Shown one piece after another: positions 1 through 5,215 of a DNA stretch of 5,215 nucleotides (position 1 is its first letter; the number at the start of each line of letters is the position of its first letter). Source of the DNA: an uncultured bacterium. GTDB taxonomy: Bacteria > Bacillota_A > Clostridia > Oscillospirales > Oscillospiraceae. Location: contig CAJMMY010000087.1 in the NCBI GenBank assembly GCA_905214605.1, positions 1-5,215 on the forward strand, written 5' to 3'. The notes under the pieces were generated by a model that did not search any database, had not been told where the DNA came from, and saw only the letters and a list, made by a program, of their open reading frames with translations. Made by a program: the position numbers and the translations under genes.

Positions 1-869
1 TCGGCGTGATTCTGATGATTCTGCCCGGTTTGTATTACTGCGTATTCTGGATGCCCTTTGCGGGATTGAAAATCGTAAAACCCAACGAGGCATTGGTGCT
101 GACGCTATTCGGCAAATATTACGGCACCATCAAGGAACCGGGATTTTTCTTTGTGAATCCCTTTGTGTCTGCCATCAACCCTACCGTTGACGGAAAAGAT
201 ACCGAGAGCTCCGCAACTGCAACGGGAACCGGTGTTTCCGTGAATTTTGGTTCCAGCAAGAAGGATTCGGCCAGCGGCAAACGGATTTCTCTGAAAGCAT
301 TGACGCTGGACAATCGGAAACAGAAAATCAACGACAAGCTGGGCAATCCCATCGAAATCGGCGTGGTGGTCATCTGGCGGGTCACGAATACGGCGAAGGC
401 TGTGTTCAATGTGGACAACTACATGGAATTTCTGTCTGTGCAGACCGATTCTGCCCTGCGGAACATTGTGCGGCTGTATCCCTATGATATGGCGGACAAC
501 AGTGAGGACGAATGCACCTTGCGGGGCAGCAGCCAGAAAGTGGCAGACGAGCTGAAGGAAGAGATTCAGTCCAAGGTAGAAGTGGCCGGTCTGGAAATTT
601 TGGAGGCGCGCATTACCCATCTGGCATACGCACCGGAGATTGCTGCGGCTATGCTGCAGCGTCAGCAGGCATCGGCGATCATCGACGCGCGGAAAATGAT
701 TGTGGACGGTGCCGTGGGCATGGTGGAAATGGCTTTGGAAAAGCTGAATGAGAACCAAATCGTCACGTTGGATGAGGAGAGAAAAGCGGCTATGGTTTCC
801 AACCTTCTGGTGGTGCTCTGCGGCAACAAAGATGCCCAACCGGTGGTAAATTCCGGCAGCTTGTATTGA
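1..869 (+). CDS. SPFH/Band 7 domain membrane protein (5' end cut by window)
   Basis: The reading frame is open to the left edge (first full codon at 3), so the gene starts upstream. The GTG at 6 is unlikely to be the true start because almost no ribosome-site sequence precedes it. About 20 hydrophobic residues (nt 6-68) form a membrane anchor. A classic SPFH entry follows, VKPNEALVLTLFGKYYGTI, then a GFFFVNPF segment. A Ser/Thr/Gly-rich stretch (nt ~189-285) leads into the core, including VNDKLGNPIEIG-like and VIWRVTNTAKAVFNVDNY segments and an RLYPYD motif. The C-terminal half is helical and Ala/Glu/Lys-rich (nt ~540-790), as in the coiled-coil part of stomatin/flotillin relatives. SPFH proteins oligomerise at membranes, scaffold microdomains and often control membrane proteases. 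Here the next gene, 10 nt downstream, is a putative intramembrane protease. The family call is firm; the specific function is unknown. Confidence 0.92.
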   Translation, partial: GVILMILPGLYYCVFWMPFAGLKIVKPNEALVLTLFGKYYGTIKEPGFFFVNPFVSAINPTVDGKDTESSATATGTGVSVNFGSSKKDSASGKRISLKALTLDNRKQKINDKLGNPIEIGVVVIWRVTNTAKAVFNVDNYMEFLSVQTDSALRNIVRLYPYDMADNSEDECTLRGSSQKVADELKEEIQSKVEVAGLEILEARITHLAYAPEIAAAMLQRQQASAIIDARKMIVDGAVGMVEMALEKLNENQIVTLDEERKAAMVSNLLVVLCGNKDAQPVVNSGSLY

Positions 870-879
870 GGAAACGGCA

Positions 880-1884
880 ATGATTGGGAATTCCGTGATT
901 GCCGGTTTATTTGCCGAAAGCACGTTCGCGCTGCTGTTTCCCATTCTGCTGTTGGTGCTGTGGAAAAAGCGCACCGGCGCATCGGTCACGCCGTTTTTCG
1001 TGGGCGCAGCGGTGTTTTTCCTGTTTGCCATGGTATTGGAGCAGGTGCTGCATACCATTTGTCTGGGGATGTTCTCCGGGATTCGAAGCAACCCGGCGGT
1101 CTATATTCTGTACGGCGGCTTTGCTGCGGGGATTTTTGAGGAAACCGGACGGTTTCTGGCATTCCGTCTGATGAAAAAACACGTCGGACGGGAAAATGCG
1201 GTGACCTACGGAATCGGTCACGGCGGCATGGAGGCTATGCTGCTGGTGGGCGTGAATATGCTGCTGTACGGCGTCTGCGCGCTGATGATGAATGCAGGCG
1301 GCGCTGAGGCACTGGCAATTTTCGGCACGGAGGCGCAAGCTGCGCTGCCCGGGCTGCTGCAAAGTATGACGGCGGAGAGCTGTTTCTGGGGAACGATGGA
1401 GCGGCTTGCGGCTATCGGTTTGCACATCGGTCTTTCCGTATTCGTGTTTGCCGCGGTGCATCAGCCGGGGAAAATTTGGCTGTATCCGGCGGCGGTGCTG
1501 CTCCATGCAGGCATAGATTTCATTCCGGGATTGTATCAGATGCAGATTCTTACAAGTCTCCCGCTGACGGAAGTTCTGGTGCTGCTGTACAGCGGTGTGA
1601 CCCTGCTGTTGGCAATGGGGATTTACAGAACACTGCCGAAAGGAATGCCCAAAGCAGAGGCGGGAAAACACCCGCTGTTGGGCACCATCGTGGTTGTGGC
1701 GCTGTTGGTGATGTATCTGTTGGGGTATGGCGCTGTGGCACTGCTGATTCCGGGAATCCCGAGATTTGTGAAGATTCTCATCGGCGGCGTGGTGCTGGCT
1801 GTGATTGCCTTGCTGATTGCGCTGCTGACCCAACGCATCGGAGAACTCAAAAGCGGAGAATTGGACGATTTGGACCAATATTAA
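880..1884 (+). CDS. YhfC family putative glutamic-type intramembrane protease
   Basis: The 334-residue protein is mostly hydrophobic, with roughly eight membrane segments (about residues 6-28, 36-65, 72-98, 112-140, 175-198, 200-220, 228-248 and a C-terminal pair at about 260-315). Conserved polar residues sit inside or next to these segments in the pattern of the YhfC/PrsW/CPBP-type proteases: Glu54, EETGR at 87-91, GIGHGGMEA at 111-119 (His114, Glu118) and HAGIDF at 209-214 (His209, Asp213). These are the likely catalytic or metal/water-binding positions. Proteolysis has, as far as I know, been little tested for YhfC itself. The C-terminus ends in a charged cytosolic-looking tail (IGELKSGELDDLDQY). 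The start is ATG at 880, preceded by GAGGA at 868-872, which overlaps the stop of the SPFH gene. The coupling suggests co-translation. The substrate cannot be told from sequence; the SPFH neighbour may recruit or restrain it. Confidence 0.85.
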   Translation: MIGNSVIAGLFAESTFALLFPILLLVLWKKRTGASVTPFFVGAAVFFLFAMVLEQVLHTICLGMFSGIRSNPAVYILYGGFAAGIFEETGRFLAFRLMKKHVGRENAVTYGIGHGGMEAMLLVGVNMLLYGVCALMMNAGGAEALAIFGTEAQAALPGLLQSMTAESCFWGTMERLAAIGLHIGLSVFVFAAVHQPGKIWLYPAAVLLHAGIDFIPGLYQMQILTSLPLTEVLVLLYSGVTLLLAMGIYRTLPKGMPKAEAGKHPLLGTIVVVALLVMYLLGYGAVALLIPGIPRFVKILIGGVVLAVIALLIALLTQRIGELKSGELDDLDQY

Positions 1885-1897
1885 GGAGGAGCCTATT

Positions 1898-2209
1898 ATG
1901 TTGATTGTCAATACGGAGTATATCAGCGGAAAAGAACTGGAAATGCTGGGACTGGTGAAGGGCAGCACCATTCAGACCAAAAACTTGGGCCGGGATATTA
2001 CCCAGAGCCTGAAGACCTTGGTGGGCGGTGAGCTGACGGCATACACCGAGATGATGAATGACGCCCGGGCACTGGCAACGAAACGCATGGTAGAAGAGGC
2101 GGAGGCAATGCATGCCGATGCCGTTGTCAACGTGCGGTATGCATCGTCTGCCGTGATGCAGGGTGCGGCTGAGGTCATTGCCTACGGAACAGCAGTGAAG
2201 TATCGCTAA
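1898..2209 (+). CDS. YbjQ / UPF0145 family protein
   Basis: The 103-residue protein matches the usual length and full pattern of the YbjQ (UPF0145, formerly DUF74) family. It has an N-terminal strand with VNTEYISGKE, then LGLVKGST, the GGELTAYTEMM block (about residues 45-55), a helix with ARALATKRMVEEAEAM, and a C-terminal ADAVVNVRYASS block before the last strand (TAVKYR). There is no signal peptide or membrane segment, so it is cytosolic. The family has been called heavy-metal binding on structural grounds, but no clear metal ligand set (no His/Cys cluster) is visible here, and its function is uncertain. The start is ATG at 1898 with a near-perfect AAGGAGG at 1883-1889, 8 nt upstream. The site overlaps the stop of the protease gene, giving a 13-nt gap and an operon-like arrangement. 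Confidence 0.93.
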   Translation: MLIVNTEYISGKELEMLGLVKGSTIQTKNLGRDITQSLKTLVGGELTAYTEMMNDARALATKRMVEEAEAMHADAVVNVRYASSAVMQGAAEVIAYGTAVKYR

Positions 2210-2232
2210 GTTTTTTTCAAAATACTGCGGAG

Positions 2233-2248
2233 AGGAGGGATTCGCACG
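2233..2248 (+). promoter_or_regulatory. Strong ribosome binding site followed by a non-canonical ACG start
   Basis: AGGAGG at 2233-2238 is followed 7 nt later by ACG at 2246-2248, the position where a start codon is expected. No ATG, GTG or TTG occurs in this frame between the YbjQ stop (2207-2209) and the TTG at 2312. That TTG lies inside the conserved RHH core. ATT at 2240 is only 1 nt from the Shine-Dalgarno, too close. The ACG is one transition away from ATG. Confidence 0.7.
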
Positions 2249-2428
2249 GAAGATAAGGAAAAAGCCAAAAAGCAGGTTCCGCTGCGAATTTCCGCGGCGC
2301 TCTGGAACGATTTGTCTCAGTGGGCGGAAGATGATTTTCGGTCCATCAACGGACAGATTGAATACCTGCTGACGGAGTGCGTAAAGCAGCATAAAAAGAA
2401 CGGCGGAAATGTGCCGAAAGACCTATAA
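2246..2428 (+). CDS. Small Arc-like ribbon-helix-helix protein with ACG start
   Basis: Read from ACG at 2246, this encodes 60 residues (Met or Thr, then EDKEKAKKQ). It has the layout of small Arc/MetJ-type RHH proteins: a basic N-terminus, a short strand QVPLRIS (about residues 10-16), helix A (ALWNDLSQWAEDDF), the turn RSINGQ (32-37), helix B (IEYLLTECVKQHKK), and a polar tail. I recall similar short proteins with a WAEDEFRSVNGQIEYLL pattern in Firmicutes, sometimes beside SPFH genes. RHH dimers usually bind DNA through the strand, so it could regulate this operon, but no operator was identified. It lies 36 nt after the YbjQ gene in the same frame, with a good ribosome site. A strong terminator begins 7 nt after its stop, so it is the last gene of the operon. 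The oddity is the start: either a rare ACG start, a start-loss mutation, or a sequence error for ATG. Confidence 0.75.
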   Translation, partial: TEDKEKAKKQVPLRISAALWNDLSQWAEDDFRSINGQIEYLLTECVKQHKKNGGNVPKDL

Positions 2429-2435
2429 ATCCATG

Positions 2436-2480
2436 CAGCGCGGTTTGGGAATGCATTCATTCCGGAACTGCGCTGTTTTT
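2436..2480 (+). terminator. Rho-independent terminator closing the SPFH-RHH operon
   Basis: The arm 2436-2453 pairs with 2458-2475: 18 positions with two G-U wobbles (2442/2469, 2446/2465) and one G-G mismatch (2447/2464). The loop is CATT (2454-2457), and T5 follows at 2476-2480. The bottom of the stem is the GC-rich CAGCGC/GCGCTG. It sits 7 nt after the RHH stop and ahead of the next promoter, so it separates the two transcription units. Confidence 0.88.
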
Positions 2481-2513
2481 ACGGAAAAAAAGAAACATTT
2501 GGTGGAAATTACC

Positions 2514-2542
2514 TTGACGAATCCCGGGGAAGACCGTATCAT
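2514..2542 (+). promoter_or_regulatory. Sigma-A/sigma-70 type promoter for the SLH-L,D-transpeptidase gene
   Basis: TTGACG at 2514-2519 (5 of 6 to TTGACA) and TATCAT at 2537-2542 (5 of 6 to TATAAT) are separated by exactly 17 nt. Transcription should begin near 2549, leaving a leader of about 34 nt before the ATG at 2583. It lies just after the terminator at 2436-2480, where a new transcription unit is expected. Confidence 0.75.
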
Positions 2543-2582
2543 AAAACCATTAGAGGAAGAAACGGGGAGGCTTGTACATAAG

Positions 2583-4565
2583 ATGAAACGGAAGTTTAAT
2601 CATGCGTCCGGATTGGCGGCTTTGTTGGCGGTTTCCGTGCTGACGGCTGTGCCGGTGCAGGGTGCGGATGCGTTTACGGATATTTCCGGGCATTGGGCGG
2701 AATCCGCATTGGAAACCGCCATTGAGCAGGGGTGGCTGAGCGGATATGAGGACCACACCATGCGCCCGGATGGGAATATTACCTGCGCCCAGGAGGCGTC
2801 GATTCTCTGCCGTCTGTTGGGATTGGAGCTTTCCCCGGCAGAGGAGGGCGCGGCATGGTATGCACCTGCGGTGGAAAAGGCGACGGAATTGGGATTCTGG
2901 AATGCTGCTCTGGACCCGAACCATGCAATGACCCGGCGGGAGGCATTTTCCATGTTGGCTGACGGATTGCAGCTGTACGGCAGCAATCCCGGGGAAACCC
3001 TTGCCGGTTATTCCGACGCAAAGAATTTGACGGAGCGGGAGCAGCTGCAAATTTCCGGCTTGGTGGAAAGCGGCTGTGTGGCGGGGTTTGCCGGCAGCTT
3101 GATGCTGAATCAGCCGTTGACCCGGGGAGAGTTTGCCTCATTGCTCAGCCGATTGGTAGGGGAAAACTACCTGACTACGGAAAATCGGGTATCCGATTGG
3201 TCCGGCAAGGATTTGCTGGTGTGCAGTCAAGACAGCAGCGTGTCTTTGCGCAATATTACTGCGGAGACCGTGGTGATTCGCAGTCCGAAAGTGACAAATC
3301 TTCAGCTGAGCAACTGCAAAATCGGCACATTGGTGCTGGCACCGGGATCCAACTTGTACGTGAACGCATGGGGCGTGGACCGCGTGGTGACCGGTTCGGG
3401 CAGCGGAAAACTGTCTTTGAGCGGTTCGGCAAAGGACGTTGTTATCACAAGCGGCAGAGAGGTAAGCCTGCAGAGCAGCCTTGACAGCTGTAAGGTGCTG
3501 TGCGGCAGCGGTACGGTGACTGTGGGCGGTACGGTGAAGGAACTGACCGTTACCGGAACGGACAACCACGTGAAAGTGAATGGGTATGTGGGGCAGATGT
3601 ATGTATACGGCGCCCGCACCACGGTAGACGGCTACGGCTCCATTCCTAAGCTGACGCTCCGGGCACCCGGCTGTGAAATCAGCAAACGGGTGGGGGAATT
3701 GACCGATGAAACGGATTACGGTTTGTACGGCGTGACGGCGGAGCTGACGCACCCGGAAAAACTCCCCGCCGGGGAGGAATTGGTGGTTACGGCAGTGCTG
3801 TCCGAAACCAGACCGAATCTGCACTGCAAGGCGGTTTGGAAAGTGGACGGAAAAGTGGTGGATACGCAGAACGTGACCACCACCGGAACAGACACGGTGA
3901 CCCTGAAATACAAATACCAATACAAACGGTGGATGTCTCTGAACAGCAAAATTGAGTTTGCCTTGGAGTATACCACCGAATATGGGGAAAAACAGAGCGT
4001 AACCGCGGAATGCACCCAGCTTTTGGAGAACTACCCCGATGAGTATCTGTACAAGCTGGAAAAGGAGCGGGTTCTGACTTTGGTGACGGACACCTATGCC
4101 GGGGATTACACCTTGGAGTGGGCGGAAACCCACGACTACACCAAAGAAGACAAGGAATTCTGGGTGAATTGCCAGTGGTATTCCAGCAACAGTCAGTATC
4201 TGATTTGGATTAACCAGACCTATCAGCGAGTGAACATTTTTGAGGGCAGCGCCGGAAACTGGAAATTGATTCGCAGCTGTATTGTCGGCTGCGGCAAAAA
4301 CAGCACCCCCACCCCCAAAGGTGTGTGCAAAACCACCTATAAGCAGACCGGTTGGTTCCAATCCAGCTATCAGGTGCTGCCGGTGGTGCGGTTTTACGGT
4401 GGCGGATATGCCTTCCATTCCAGACTGTACTATCCCCGGAGCACCACCCTGCAGGACCCCAGCATCGGATTCCCGGTCAGCCATGGCTGCGTCAGAATGT
4501 ATGACGAGGATATTCAGTGGATTTACGACAATGTGCCCGACGGCACCACCGTTGTTTCCCATTAA
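2583..4565 (+). CDS. Secreted SLH-domain L,D-transpeptidase (YkuD) wall protein
   Basis: The 660-residue protein has a signal peptide (MKRK, hydrophobic core about 10-24, likely cut after ADA at 30). Three SLH repeats follow (about 31-81, 90-132, 140-192), with FTDISGHWAE and GYEDHTMRPDGNIT in the first. Then come a probable beta-solenoid of short V/T/G/S-rich strands (about 213-367), an Ig-like region (about 380-490), a linker, and a C-terminal YkuD domain (about 539-658). Its active-site motif SHGCVRM carries His634, Cys636 and Arg638, with the upstream conserved His612 in AFHSRLY. YkuD enzymes form 3-3 peptidoglycan cross-links or attach proteins to peptidoglycan; SLH repeats normally bind pyruvylated wall polymer. 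In SLH1 the usual TRAE-like motif is TCAQ, so that repeat may bind poorly; SLH2 has TRRE and SLH3 TRGE. ATG 2583 was chosen over ATG 2409. The longer version would start inside the RHH gene, cross the terminator and promoter, and bury the signal peptide. GGGGAGG lies at 2564-2570, a longish 12 nt from the start. Confidence 0.92.
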   Translation: MKRKFNHASGLAALLAVSVLTAVPVQGADAFTDISGHWAESALETAIEQGWLSGYEDHTMRPDGNITCAQEASILCRLLGLELSPAEEGAAWYAPAVEKATELGFWNAALDPNHAMTRREAFSMLADGLQLYGSNPGETLAGYSDAKNLTEREQLQISGLVESGCVAGFAGSLMLNQPLTRGEFASLLSRLVGENYLTTENRVSDWSGKDLLVCSQDSSVSLRNITAETVVIRSPKVTNLQLSNCKIGTLVLAPGSNLYVNAWGVDRVVTGSGSGKLSLSGSAKDVVITSGREVSLQSSLDSCKVLCGSGTVTVGGTVKELTVTGTDNHVKVNGYVGQMYVYGARTTVDGYGSIPKLTLRAPGCEISKRVGELTDETDYGLYGVTAELTHPEKLPAGEELVVTAVLSETRPNLHCKAVWKVDGKVVDTQNVTTTGTDTVTLKYKYQYKRWMSLNSKIEFALEYTTEYGEKQSVTAECTQLLENYPDEYLYKLEKERVLTLVTDTYAGDYTLEWAETHDYTKEDKEFWVNCQWYSSNSQYLIWINQTYQRVNIFEGSAGNWKLIRSCIVGCGKNSTPTPKGVCKTTYKQTGWFQSSYQVLPVVRFYGGGYAFHSRLYYPRSTTLQDPSIGFPVSHGCVRMYDEDIQWIYDNVPDGTTVVSH

Positions 4566-4570
4566 AAGAA

Positions 4571-4609
4571 AAATCCTGAATCGATTTTACAATCGGTTCA
4601 GGATTTTTT
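4571..4609. terminator. Bidirectional rho-independent terminator between convergent genes
   Basis: The arm 4571-4586 pairs with 4591-4606: 16 base pairs including one T-G wobble, with the loop TTAC (4587-4590). The right arm runs into a T tract (4604-4609). On the other strand the complement of the A-rich stretch 4564-4573 supplies the T tract. It lies directly after the stop of the L,D-transpeptidase gene and 10 nt beyond the stop of the minus-strand frame, so it can serve both. Confidence 0.9.
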
Positions 4610-4619
4610 GTTGGAATTG

Positions 4620-4862
4620 TTAGTCTTCCGGCTCCACCCACTGTGCGCTGCGCTGCACGGCTTTTTGCCATGTCTGGTGCAGGCGCAGAGCCTCTGCCGG
4701 GTCCATTTTCGGCTCGAACACGCGGTCGGAGAGCCGTAGCTGCTGAATTTGCTCCGGGCTGCGCCACACACCGGCGGCCAAACCGGCCAGAAATGCCGCG
4801 CCGAAAGCCGTGGTTTCCACCATTTTCGGGCGGTCGATGGGGCGGCGGAGAATGTCTGCCTG
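4620..4862 (-). pseudogene. glpK: C-terminal fragment of glycerol kinase
   Basis: The last ~80 residues of this minus-strand frame match the C-terminus of glycerol kinase (FGGY family, C-terminal ATPase-fold domain). They contain QADIL, then DRPKMVETTAFGAAFLAGLA, a GVW, a VFEPKMD block and the final helix TWQKAVQRSAQW, ending in VEPED and TAA at 4620-4622. Glycerol kinase phosphorylates glycerol to glycerol-3-phosphate and is normally about 500 residues, so some 420 N-terminal residues, including the substrate site, are absent. Upstream, the frame runs straight into DnaE sequence at QADILRR. The stop lies just inside a bidirectional terminator, which fits a natural 3' gene end. Its Ile codons (two ATT, one ATC) resemble the plus-strand genes. 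I therefore take this piece as native to the locus, with its upstream part replaced at the join. The identity is firm; whether the gene is broken in the cell is not. Confidence 0.85.
4842..4862 (-). other. DnaE/GlpK junction at a shared QADILRR segment
   Basis: Codons for QADILRR (4842-4862) fit both families: DnaE normally continues QADILRRAMGKK, and GlpK normally reads MQFQADIL then RP. Upstream residues (FSLG) are DnaE; downstream residues (PIDRPKMVETTA) are GlpK. The frame is open across the join from 4620 to the window edge. The length, up to about 21 nt, is what a short-overlap misassembly or microhomology recombination would need. Confidence 0.8.
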
Positions 4863-5215
4863 ACCAAGCGAAAACCCGGCGAGCACCTGCACGACCTGCA
4901 TGATCTGCTCCTGATAAAGCATGATCCCGTAAGTTTCCTTGAGATACTGCTCCATCAGCGGGTGATCGTATTCGACGGGCAGCGTGCCGAGCTTGCGTCC
5001 GACGAACAGGGGGATGAACTGCATCGGGCCGGGACGGTAGATCGCCAGCAGAGCGATGATGTGTTTGATGCTTTCCACCTTGAATTGACGGCAGAGATTC
5101 TGCATACCGCCGGACTCCAACTGGAACACCGCGACCGTGTCGCCTCTGTTCAGCAGATCGAATGTCGCCTGATCCTCAAGCGATATCCTGTCGAGATCCA
5201 GATCGATTCCCCGCG
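4842..5215 (-). CDS. dnaE: Internal fragment of DNA polymerase III alpha subunit (cut at both ends)
   Basis: Read from the right edge, the frame gives GIDLDLDRISLEDQ, a TVAVFQLESGGMQNL block, IIALLAIYRPGPMQFIP, then VEYDHPLMEQYL, ETYGIMLYQEQIMQV, and AGFSLGQADILRR. These are signature blocks of bacterial replicative polymerase DnaE, lying just after the KFDFLGL-type catalytic segment and corresponding to roughly residues 570-690 of the E. coli protein. About 124 residues are visible, against ~1,100 or more in the whole protein. The N-terminal PHP and most palm regions lie outside the window, and everything after QADILRR (fingers end, beta-binding and OB regions) is replaced by GlpK sequence. 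Its Ile codons before the join are 8 ATC, 1 ATA and no ATT, unlike the neighbouring genes. The product as joined could not be a working polymerase. The family call is very secure; its membership in this genome is doubtful. Confidence 0.88.

Noticed and set aside
6..8. GTG at 6 as the true start of the SPFH gene
   Set aside because: The frame is open to the left edge, the hydrophobic anchor appears to begin before it, and the sequence needed to judge a ribosome site lies outside the window.
105..1091. Minus-strand open frame of 328 codons opposite the SPFH gene
   Set aside because: It lies antisense to strongly recognisable SPFH and YhfC coding sequence, its translation resembles no family, it is rich in His/Arg/Gln as antisense shadows often are, and it has no credible ribosome site.
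907..1971. Minus-strand open frame of 354 codons opposite the YhfC gene
   Set aside because: The translation is extremely rich in His, Gln and Arg, the usual mirror of a Leu/Ala/Val-rich membrane protein. It overlaps conserved protease motifs on the other strand.
2200..2220. T7 run after the YbjQ stop as a possible terminator
   Set aside because: I could not find a convincing stem before the T run; only a 3-bp AGC/GCT pairing is available. The next gene follows within 36 nt with a strong ribosome site.
3138..4562. Minus-strand open frame of 474 codons opposite the SLH-transpeptidase gene
   Set aside because: Although long, it is antisense to the solenoid and YkuD domains with their intact active site, shows no domain pattern, and would start inside the bounds of the convergent gene without a promoter or ribosome site.
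4620..5129. A 169-residue independent gene starting at GTG 5129
   Set aside because: The DnaE frame continues without a stop to the window edge (GIDLDLDRISLEDQ upstream), so this GTG is internal (the Val in a VFQLES motif) and not a start.
4620..5215. A genuine new bifunctional DnaE-GlpK enzyme
   Set aside because: Neither half keeps a complete domain: GlpK lacks its substrate-binding lobe, and DnaE is cut within the polymerase core. The switch occurs in a short segment plausible in both families, and codon use changes at the join.

Overview
The window looks like a piece of a Gram-positive Firmicutes genome, probably a clostridial gut-type bacterium (Oscillospirales-like is a guess). The reasons are strong AGGAGG-type ribosome binding sites, tight gene packing, intrinsic terminators, an SLH-domain cell-wall protein with an L,D-transpeptidase domain, and a YhfC/YbjQ/SPFH gene set that I associate with Firmicutes. 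There are no RNA genes, CRISPR arrays or insertion sequences that I can see.

Layout. Positions 1-2480 (+ strand) are the tail of one tightly spaced operon: an SPFH/Band 7 membrane protein (5' end cut by the window), a multi-pass YhfC-type putative glutamic intramembrane protease, a small YbjQ/UPF0145 protein, and a 60-residue ribbon-helix-helix (RHH) protein that has no canonical start codon. Its good Shine-Dalgarno is followed 7 nt later by ACG. A strong hairpin-plus-T5 terminator (2436-2480) closes the operon. A near-consensus promoter (2514-2542) then drives a separate gene, 2583-4565. It encodes a secreted wall protein with signal peptide, three SLH repeats, a probable beta-solenoid, an Ig-like region and a C-terminal YkuD L,D-transpeptidase domain with an intact SHGCVR active site. 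A bidirectional terminator (4571-4609) separates it from a convergent minus-strand reading frame.

That last reading frame (4620-5215, open at the right edge) is a chimera. Its upstream part is an internal piece of the DNA polymerase III alpha subunit (DnaE), and its downstream part is the C-terminus of glycerol kinase (GlpK). They are joined in frame at QADILRR, a segment that both families can carry. Isoleucine codon use differs sharply across the join: 0 ATT of 9 in the DnaE part, against 16 ATT of 20 in the neighbouring wall-protein gene. The most economical reading is an assembly misjoin or recombinant junction rather than a real fusion protein. The dnaE part (about 4863-5215) may therefore not belong to this organism.

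The biologically most interesting unit is the SPFH / intramembrane protease / YbjQ / RHH operon. It pairs a membrane-scaffold protein with a candidate protease and a possible small transcription regulator. The co-function is inferred only from gene order.
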